Part shown: in pieces, positions 5,351 to 10,810 of the stretch
Numbering within the stretch: the first letter of the stretch is position 1
How the letters are laid out: each line of letters begins with the position of its first letter
DNA from: an uncultured Clostridiaceae bacterium
Lineage (GTDB): Bacteria > Bacillota > Clostridia > TANB77 > CAG-508
Assembly (NCBI GenBank): GCA_958402495.1
Contig: CATXTS010000063.1
Location: 1 to 10,810, forward strand
DNA length: 10,810 nt
Direction of reading: 5' to 3'
Notes under the pieces: model-generated
Databases searched by the model: none
The model's input: the letters and a program-made list of their open reading frames with translations, nothing else
What the model was told of the DNA's origin: nothing
Translations under genes and position numbers: made by a program

Positions 5351-6466
5351 TTATTTCATTCCTTTATTCTTTCTTAAGAAGGATGGAATATCTAAGTCGT
5401 TAGAAGAATTAGAGTTATCTACTGGCGCTGGAATAGAATTAATTTTTTCTCCCCAAGCTTTATCTACAATACTACTTACGCTATTTGCCGTTGTCTCAGA
5501 TGTTTTTTCAAATCCGGTTGCAATAACAGTAATAACAATATCCTCATCTAAGCTCTCATCAATAACTGCACCAAAGATAATATTGGCTTCTGGGTCTACA
5601 CTTCTTTGTACTAGTTCTGCTGCTGTATTTACTTCATGTAATCCTAAGTTTGGTCCACCAGTAATATTAATAATAACACCCCTTGCACCTTCAATAGAAG
5701 TTTCTAGTAATGGACTTTGTACAGCTTGTTTTGCTGCATCTTCTGCTCTATTTTCTCCTGATGCTCTACCAATACCCATATGTGCCATTCCTGTATTTAG
5801 CATGATAGTTTTAACATCTGCAAAATCTAGGTTAACAAGTCCTGGAATAGCAATTAAATCAGAAATACCTTGTACACCTTGTCTTAATACATCATCTGCC
5901 ATTTTGAAAGCTTCTACGATAGAAGTTTTTCTATCAATAATTTGTAATAATTTATCATTTGGTATAACAACTAGAGTATCTACTTTTCCTTTTAGACTTT
6001 CTACTCCTCTATCTGCTTGTGATAGACGTTTCTTTCCTTCAAATGTGAATGGTTTTGTTACAACACCGATGGTTAAGATTCCCATTTCTTTAGCGCATGC
6101 TGCTACGATAGGAGCTGCACCTGTTCCAGTTCCTCCACCCATTCCAGCAGTAACAAATACCATATCTGCTCCGCGTAATGCTTCTGCAATTTCAGATTTA
6201 CTTTCTTCTGCTGCTTGTGCTCCAATGTCTGGATTGGCTCCTGCACCTAATCCCCTCGTGATTTTTTCTCCAATTTGTATTTTGGAAGCTGCTTTGGATA
6301 ATAATAATGCTTGTCTATCGGTATTAACAGCAATAAACTCTACACCTTTAATACCAGAATCCACCATTCTATTTACGGCATTGTTACCAGCACCTCCAAC
6401 ACCAATTACCTTTATGGTAGCGGTTCCATCTAACATGATGTTCTCATCTGCGCCATCTACTAACAT
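5351..6466 (-). CDS. ftsZ: Cell division GTPase FtsZ
   Basis: FtsZ is the tubulin-like GTPase that polymerises into the cytokinetic ring at mid-cell and, in sporulation, at the polar septum. The 371-residue protein has the nucleotide-binding domain from about residue 17 (IKVIGVGGAGNNAVNRM), NTDRQAL (48-54), and the tubulin signature GMGGGTGTGAAP (108-119). The T7 synergy loop region is GLVNLDFADVKTIM. A short variable linker rich in Ser and Asn ends in the conserved tail LDIPSFLRKNK, which binds FtsA and other partners. The ATG at 6466 has AAGGAGG about eight bases upstream. It lies 96 bases downstream of ftsA, with no strong terminator between, so both probably share the ftsA promoter. The terminator at 5277-5308 ends the unit. 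Confidence 0.98.
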   Translation of the reverse strand: MLVDGADENIMLDGTATIKVIGVGGAGNNAVNRMVDSGIKGVEFIAVNTDRQALLLSKAASKIQIGEKITRGLGAGANPDIGAQAAEESKSEIAEALRGADMVFVTAGMGGGTGTGAAPIVAACAKEMGILTIGVVTKPFTFEGKKRLSQADRGVESLKGKVDTLVVIPNDKLLQIIDRKTSIVEAFKMADDVLRQGVQGISDLIAIPGLVNLDFADVKTIMLNTGMAHMGIGRASGENRAEDAAKQAVQSPLLETSIEGARGVIINITGGPNLGLHEVNTAAELVQRSVDPEANIIFGAVIDESLDEDIVITVIATGFEKTSETTANSVSSIVDKAWGEKINSIPAPVDNSNSSNDLDIPSFLRKNKGMK

Positions 6467-6562
6467 ACTGAATTTCCTCCTTTTTATTTTAGAAGATTTT
6501 TTTCTTCTTTTCTTTTAAATTTATTTTTAAAATTAAAAACATAAGTTATATTTTCTACGTCT

Positions 6563-7792
6563 TTAGCTATAGAAAAATTCTTTAATTCTTTCCCAAACAG
6601 ATTTCAAAAAGCTTTCTTGGGAATTTGAATCAATACTACTAGACACCGTCTTCGCAAAAGGTCTTGCCGCAATATATCTAACTAAAGAATAGGCGGTTCT
6701 ATATTCTGGTCTAACCGTACTAATTAATCTGCCTGTTGAAATCTTAACTGGTATATTTAAAATCACTTTTCCAGCCACATCACTTTTATTAATGTTAGCA
6801 ATTCCTTGTCCTGTTAAAACCACATTATTAATTCTTTGTTTAACCCCTTGCATGGTAATATCTTTATTAATTAATGAAAATATTTCTTCAATTCTAGCTT
6901 CTATAATTTCAATTAACTCTGAGCTTTTAATTACTTTTGACTTTACATCATCTTTACAAGTATTTAATACAATTTCATTATCATTATCAATATAAGATTT
7001 CATAGCTAGTCCATATTGTCTTTTTAATTTGTCGGCTTCATCTTCTGAAATATTTAATACTAATGAAATATCAGAAGTAATATTATCTCCTCCTAATGGT
7101 ATCGTATTCGTATAAATAAAACCATTTCCTTCAAAAACGCCAATATCTGTATTTCCAGCACCAATATCTAATAACATTACATTATCATTTAACTCATTAC
7201 TATCTAACATGACATTTCTCTCTGCTAATGTAACGGGTACTAAGCCATCTATGTCAATCCCCACTTTACGGAAGATACTCATTAGCTGTTTTACATAGTC
7301 TTTGTCTGCTAAAATAACTTGTGCATTTAAAGTAAAACTAGAACTTAAATTTCCGACAGGGTCATTAACCGCTTTTCCGTCTTCTAAAATGAATCTATCT
7401 GCTACTATATCAATAATCGTTTTTCCATCTGGAATTTCCACATCTTTGACTTGCATAATACCTGATGAAACATCTTTTACAGAAATGCCTGCATATTTAT
7501 CTTTAGCTTCTTTTACTATACTATTTTGAACAATGGTAACGTATTTTCCAGGAACCGTGACATAAGCAGAATTAATTTTTAGTTCTGTTTCTACATTTGC
7601 CTCCTCAATCACTTTTGAGATAGCCAAAGCTATTTCATCTTCGTCAATGATTTTGGTTTTTTTCATACCGTTACACTTTTGACTTGCGTTGCAAATAATT
7701 TCAATTTGATTAAAATTATTGACTTCTCCTACCACTAAGCTAACCTTAGAAGTACCGATGTCAATTCCTACAATTATATCTCCTATAGCCAA
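6563..7792 (-). CDS. ftsA: Cell division protein FtsA
   Basis: FtsA is an actin-like ATPase that anchors FtsZ filaments to the membrane and recruits later divisome proteins. I place the start at the TTG at 7792, giving 409 residues. GGAGGAG (7805-7799) lies six bases before it, whereas a TTG five codons earlier (7807) overlaps that ribosome binding site. Actin-fold motifs are visible: phosphate-1 GIDIGTSKVSLVVGE (about 9-23), phosphate-2 LLDIGAGNTDIGVF (about 207-220) and the adenosine motif VVLTGQG (about 324-330). The last 17 residues (SFLKSVWERIKEFF) form the amphipathic membrane-targeting helix, and the length is normal for the family. A SigA-type promoter with phased repeats lies just upstream. 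Confidence 0.96.
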   Translation of the reverse strand: MAIGDIIVGIDIGTSKVSLVVGEVNNFNQIEIICNASQKCNGMKKTKIIDEDEIALAISKVIEEANVETELKINSAYVTVPGKYVTIVQNSIVKEAKDKYAGISVKDVSSGIMQVKDVEIPDGKTIIDIVADRFILEDGKAVNDPVGNLSSSFTLNAQVILADKDYVKQLMSIFRKVGIDIDGLVPVTLAERNVMLDSNELNDNVMLLDIGAGNTDIGVFEGNGFIYTNTIPLGGDNITSDISLVLNISEDEADKLKRQYGLAMKSYIDNDNEIVLNTCKDDVKSKVIKSSELIEIIEARIEEIFSLINKDITMQGVKQRINNVVLTGQGIANINKSDVAGKVILNIPVKISTGRLISTVRPEYRTAYSLVRYIAARPFAKTVSSSIDSNSQESFLKSVWERIKEFFYS

Positions 7793-7833
7793 AGCTAACT
7801 CCTCCAATTTTTATATCATTTTGTTTCTCACTT

Positions 7834-7862
7834 AGAATATTATATTTCACAAAAAAAGTCAA
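7834..7862 (-). promoter_or_regulatory. SigA-type promoter of ftsA-ftsZ
   Basis: On the minus strand the -35 is TTGACT (7862-7857), then a 17-base spacer, then TATTCT (7839-7834). A TATAAT overlaps the end of the spacer but is too close to the -35. The leader would be about 30 bases long. Phased A-tracts begin four bases upstream of the -35 and may act as an UP element. Confidence 0.55.
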
Positions 7863-7865
7863 TAG

Positions 7866-7909
7866 AATTTGTTATATTTTTGTAATATTTTCGTAATATG
7901 TTTGTAACA
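7866..7909. repeat. Four tandem 11-base repeats upstream of the ftsA promoter
   Basis: Four consecutive 11-mers, 7866-7876, 7877-7887, 7888-7898 and 7899-7909, each contain GTWAYA preceded by T-rich sequence (consensus about TTTTTGTAATA). The G recurs at 7871, 7882, 7893 and 7904, exactly 11 bases apart. A fifth TTTTGTAATATT lies out of phase around 7919-7929. About one copy per helical turn could mean cooperative protein binding on one face, or intrinsic bending of an UP element. Confidence 0.6.
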
Positions 7910-8012
7910 AAGTTTTCTTTTGTAATATTGCAATAAATGTTAACAATTTTCTATTGTCTTTTTTCTTTTTTTATCTTTTTTGACACGTATTTTTTTCTTC
8001 TTACTAACAAGC

Positions 8013-8423
8013 TTATTTGCTTTCTTTTTTATTCTCCTTATTCAACTTTTTAATCGTTGCTTCCGCTTTTGCAATTATATGACTTCCAGAAAATTTATCT
8101 ACATAGTACCTACGAATCGTACCTAAATTGTTAAACATTCTCCATACAAAGACAACCACTGCTGCTAAATAAATGTCTACGTTTAATTTTTGACCTAAAT
8201 AGGTCAAGGCCATGGCTAAGATGGCATTCACAAAAAAACCAGAAATAAAAATCTTCATATTAAAGTTCTTATTTAAAGTAGAAGTAATCGCACCAAAAAC
8301 AGAATCTAAAGCTGCTATAATGGCAATGGCTAAATAACCTGAATATGTATAAGGAATGGTAGGAATATTTACACCTATCAAAGCACCAACCACACATCCT
8401 ATTAAAATTGCTATAAAAATCAT
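8013..8423 (-). CDS. sbp: Small basic protein Sbp (DUF1290)
   Basis: This 136-residue membrane protein of the DUF1290 family is found in the division cluster of many Firmicutes. Its exact role is unknown, and B. subtilis Sbp has similar size (about 120). Three hydrophobic segments cover roughly 2-18, 27-47 and 58-98. Family hallmarks are IPYTYSGYLAIAIIAALDSV (residues about 23-42), the ITSTLN turn, and the VVVFVWRMFNNLGTIRR stretch near 88-104. A basic, lysine-rich tail follows (KKLNKENKK). The ATG overlaps the stop of the upstream DUF881 gene in an ATGA arrangement, and AAGGAGG lies nine bases before it. Expression is therefore coupled to ftsQ and the DUF881 pair rather than to ftsA, which has its own promoter 170 bases on. 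Confidence 0.9.
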   Translation of the reverse strand: MIFIAILIGCVVGALIGVNIPTIPYTYSGYLAIAIIAALDSVFGAITSTLNKNFNMKIFISGFFVNAILAMALTYLGQKLNVDIYLAAVVVFVWRMFNNLGTIRRYYVDKFSGSHIIAKAEATIKKLNKENKKESK

Positions 8424-9127
8424 TCTTCTTCTACCTCCTTTGCATATTTAAATTGCATTTGATCTTTCTTACTATTATAAGCAGGAATCATAATGTTATT
8501 ATCACTTGCTAGTTCTACACTCTTTCCACTATTTTGATAAGTATCAATAAAACCACTATTTTTTAAACTTAGAGCACTTGTTAGATATTTAGGATCTCCT
8601 ATAGCTTTTACTACATACGGAGAAGTTACCCTTTCTTCATTAATCAAAATCGTTCCTACATCTACAATTTCTGTCATAGATAGTACACGTTTATCATTAA
8701 TAGAGATAGCTTCTGCTCCTGCTAATCTTAGTTCATTAACTAAGGTTAATAAATCATTGGATTCTATAGACTTTTCTTCATTATCTCTTAGGGTAATAAT
8801 CACGCCTTGTCCTACAACATTGGTTTGTCCAGTTAGTAAATTGGTTTGTGCTAATTCTTCTGCTATTAATTCAGAAGATTCTTGATTGGACTCTACCTTT
8901 GTATGGTAATCTAAAATTTTATTTTGTGTATCTGCTAATTTTACCTCTAATTCTTCTTGTTTGGTTTTCCAACTAGAAAGCATTGTCCTTAACTCTGTTT
9001 CTCTTGCCGTTTCAATACCGGTAATATCGGTTTCTTCTACAGTTTTGAATTGTGCAAACATAACTGCTGCTAGAATCATAGCCATAAGACTAATGACTAC
9101 ATACATTGCTATTTTTTCTTTTCTCAT
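8420..9127 (-). CDS. DUF881 family membrane protein, second copy (YlxX/YlxW-like)
   Basis: The 235-residue protein has a single N-terminal membrane anchor (about 7-27), a polar helical segment likely to be coiled coil (about 40-95) and an extracytoplasmic DUF881 domain (about 98-225). The signature is VNELRLAGAEAISINDKRVL (130-149), followed by the SPYVVKAIGDP element. It is paralogous to its upstream neighbour; the position matches ylxX of B. subtilis, though I cannot assign which copy is which. The function of the family is unknown, and the location between divIB and sbp suggests a cell-envelope or division role. The ATG is preceded by GAGGTG. Only 13 bases separate it from the previous gene, and its stop overlaps the sbp start. 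Confidence 0.88.
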   Translation of the reverse strand: MRKEKIAMYVVISLMAMILAAVMFAQFKTVEETDITGIETARETELRTMLSSWKTKQEELEVKLADTQNKILDYHTKVESNQESSELIAEELAQTNLLTGQTNVVGQGVIITLRDNEEKSIESNDLLTLVNELRLAGAEAISINDKRVLSMTEIVDVGTILINEERVTSPYVVKAIGDPKYLTSALSLKNSGFIDTYQNSGKSVELASDNNIMIPAYNSKKDQMQFKYAKEVEEE

Positions 9128-9140
9128 CCTTTTTTCACCT

Positions 9141-9869
9141 CTATTTCTGTATCCTCATATATTTGGAAGAAATAACCCCGGTATACTTAGGTACTTGTAC
9201 TTTGTTAGATTTCTTAATAGAAGTTACAATTCCGTCTAAGTTTAATTGTTCTAGGAAACCGCCTGGTCTATCTAATGCGGTTGTTAACATTTCTGGAAAA
9301 CCAATTGCTTTAATCACAAAAGGAGAACCTACCTTTTCATCATTTACCTTAATGACATTTCCAATACACATAATTCCTGTAGTACTAACGACTCTTTGTC
9401 CATTAATAGAAATCGCTTCTGCTCCTGCATTTTTAAGTTCATTTACAATCATTCTTAAATCAGAATCATGTACTAAATGATTAGAAATATCATCTAATAC
9501 ACTAATAGATTCTCTGGTAGCATTGGGGTCATCTTTTAATGTAATTTCTATTCCTTCTCCTTCTAAATTCGTTAGTCCTAATAAACGATTATTCTTTTTT
9601 ATTTGTTCTGCCTTTTCCTCAGAGTCATTATTATTTTGTGTTGCTTTCTCTCTAATTTTGGCTAACTCTTTTTCCGCATTTTCCAATTCTTTAAAAGTAT
9701 TATCATACTTTTCTTTTGCTCTTAGCACTTCATCTCTTAACCCATCTTCTGTTAAAGTTTGTGCTACTGTAGTGCTTGTCCCTTTGATGGTATTCATTTG
9801 TACAACTATAGCAATGGTTAATACAATACATACCAATCCTAAAGTAATAGCTACTTTATTTCTATTCAC
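9141..9869 (-). CDS. DUF881 family membrane protein, first copy (YlxW/YlxX-like)
   Basis: The protein is 242 residues with one N-terminal membrane segment (about 7-24), a long charged coiled-coil stretch (about 40-95, rich in Glu and Lys) and a C-terminal DUF881 domain. The domain includes LLGLTNLEGEGIEITLKDDP (96-115), VNELKNAGAEAISINGQRVV (142-161) and SPFVIKAIGFP. It should be anchored in the membrane with the domain outside. The start is GTG at 9869: AAAGGAGG, which overlaps the ftsQ stop codon, lies nine bases upstream, and there is no better ATG. The gap to ftsQ is 15 bases, so the two are in one operon. No enzymatic motif is visible, and the function is unknown. Confidence 0.88.
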   Translation of the reverse strand: MNRNKVAITLGLVCIVLTIAIVVQMNTIKGTSTTVAQTLTEDGLRDEVLRAKEKYDNTFKELENAEKELAKIREKATQNNNDSEEKAEQIKKNNRLLGLTNLEGEGIEITLKDDPNATRESISVLDDISNHLVHDSDLRMIVNELKNAGAEAISINGQRVVSTTGIMCIGNVIKVNDEKVGSPFVIKAIGFPEMLTTALDRPGGFLEQLNLDGIVTSIKKSNKVQVPKYTGVISSKYMRIQK

Positions 9870-9884
9870 GCTTGTCTGCCTCCT

Positions 9885-10658
9885 TTATACAGTTTGTCTA
9901 AACATAGGATATCCTTTATTTAAATCCATATTTACAAAAATTTCACCTGGCACACCTTCTTCTTTTTCTAGAATCGCTTTCACATTTAACATTTTTGTAC
10001 TTAAATTAGAACTATCTCCTAGATATGCCGTTTTTTGTTTACTACCTAATACCATTTTATAGTCTTGACTATCTTCTATTCCTATTCTGGTAATGAAATC
10101 ACCAATTCCATTACTATTGGCGGCCTCCATAATCTTTAAAACAGTGGTCATTTTCTCTAAATCTTCTACGCATAGTCGATTGCCAACTTGCAAATCTTCT
10201 AATTCTGTATGTGTCCCTTGGATAATCGGTACCTCTAAAGGCTGGCTATTTATCTCTAATAAATACCCTTGCGTATTTAAATAAATATAACGATTTTCAT
10301 ATTCTAGCATAAAGCTTGGTTTTCTTTCTGTTACTACAATTTTAATACCAGAAGGTAATTGTCTTTTTATTTCTACCTTTTCTATGTAGGCATTTTCTTT
10401 TACTTGTTCTTTTACTTTCTTAGAAGAAATCTTAAACGTATTTTCTCCTGTCATAATACCAGATAACGTTATAATTTCACTACTACTAATTTTCTCATTT
10501 CCTTCTACCGTAATTTCTTTTATATCAAATAATGGCGAAAGCAAGATACTAACTATACAAACCAATAATAATATAATGAAAGTAGTATAACCAATTATTT
10601 TATGGATTTTCTTTTTTTTCTTAGCCATAGCGGCTATCTGTTTTTCTGATTTTAGCAT
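9885..10658 (-). CDS. ftsQ: Cell division protein FtsQ/DivIB
   Basis: FtsQ/DivIB is a bitopic divisome protein that links early and late division proteins and supports septal peptidoglycan synthesis. The 257-residue frame has a basic cytoplasmic tail (KKKKK at 13-17), one membrane segment (about 20-42) and a POTRA domain (about 44-113). The POTRA domain starts FDIKEITVEGNEKIS and ends LPSGIKIVVTERKP. A beta domain follows (about 118-245) with YIYLNTQGYLLE and IFVNMDLNKGYPMFR at the end. The ATG at 10658 lacks a good ribosome binding site, and the same frame stays open and lysine-rich for 44 codons upstream to a TAA at 10793-10791. The true N-terminus may therefore be longer, or the 5' end may be frameshifted. 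It heads the DUF881-DUF881-sbp group. Confidence 0.9.
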   Translation of the reverse strand: MLKSEKQIAAMAKKKKKIHKIIGYTTFIILLLVCIVSILLSPLFDIKEITVEGNEKISSSEIITLSGIMTGENTFKISSKKVKEQVKENAYIEKVEIKRQLPSGIKIVVTERKPSFMLEYENRYIYLNTQGYLLEINSQPLEVPIIQGTHTELEDLQVGNRLCVEDLEKMTTVLKIMEAANSNGIGDFITRIGIEDSQDYKMVLGSKQKTAYLGDSSNLSTKMLNVKAILEKEEGVPGEIFVNMDLNKGYPMFRQTV

Positions 10659-10810
10659 TTGAGAAGATTTCTTTACTTTATTTTTACGATTTTTTTTATT
10701 CTTTTTGGAAAGCGTAGGTTTCTTCTTTTGTTTATCTTGCTCTTTAATCTTAGTTACACCGATAACAATTTCTTTTTCAAAATTAAACTTTTACGGTTTT
10801 GGCTCTGTTT
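10659..10810 (-). other. Region upstream of ftsQ with coding-like extension
   Basis: Between 10790 and 10659 the ftsQ frame continues without a stop for 44 codons, giving a highly basic peptide (NFEKEIVIGVTKIKEQ, then a Lys/Asn-rich run). It has no ATG, GTG or TTG in frame. The other two frames stop near 10780 and 10757, so the tail of an upstream gene may also end here, but I do not recognise one. No promoter or terminator is seen. Confidence 0.4.

Noticed and set aside
6491..6508. Hairpin AGAAGA/TCTTCT between ftsA and ftsZ as a terminator
   Set aside because: A six-pair stem with an A/T loop and no T-run on the minus strand is too weak to separate ftsA from ftsZ.
5346..6518. A 390-codon open frame on the plus strand opposite ftsZ
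   Set aside because: It is the mirror of the ftsZ coding strand. Its product is Ser/Thr/Pro-rich without any domain, and ftsZ itself is unambiguous.

Overview
The window is chromosomal DNA from a low-GC, endospore-forming Firmicute. An anaerobic Clostridia member fits best; I cannot name the genus. The evidence is the AT-rich composition, strong AGGAGG-type ribosome binding sites, and the order ftsQ/divIB - DUF881 - DUF881 - sbp - ftsA - ftsZ - spoIIGA - sigE - sigG - ylmC, which joins the cell-division cluster to the two-sigma sporulation cluster as in Bacillus subtilis.

Layout: every intact gene is on the minus strand, so transcription runs from the right edge to the left. From right to left: ftsQ (10658-9885), two DUF881 membrane proteins (9869-9141 and 9127-8420) and sbp (8423-8013) form a tight group with gaps of at most 15 bases or a 4-base overlap. 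A 220-base spacer holds a SigA-type promoter preceded by helically phased repeats, and leads into ftsA (TTG start, 7792-6563) and ftsZ (6466-5351). A bidirectional terminator separates ftsZ from a plus-strand, frameshifted PD-(D/E)XK (Rpn-type) nuclease pseudogene (4352-5246). After a long AT-rich spacer with Spo0A-box-like sites come spoIIGA (3920-2988) and sigE (3016-2285), which overlap, then a terminator, a SigF/SigG-type promoter, sigG (2164-1391), another terminator, ylmC (1309-1076) and a DUF308 membrane protein (994-449) with its own consensus promoter and terminator. The left 385 bases contain no gene. They carry two strong tandem SigA promoters firing off the left edge into a non-coding leader, which resembles the front of an rRNA operon.

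How the genes work together: FtsZ forms the division or asymmetric-septum ring, FtsA tethers it to the membrane, and FtsQ/DivIB belongs to the later divisome. SpoIIGA is the membrane protease that processes pro-SigE, giving the mother-cell sigma factor. SigG is the late forespore sigma factor.

The most interesting structure is around the sigG start. A 16-bp inverted repeat can bury the sigG Shine-Dalgarno and AUG, but only in transcripts reading through from sigE. Transcripts starting at the local forespore promoter lack the 5' arm. This mirrors a control known for B. subtilis sigG. I see no wholly new multi-gene system here; the other leads are regulatory sites and one decaying mobile nuclease.
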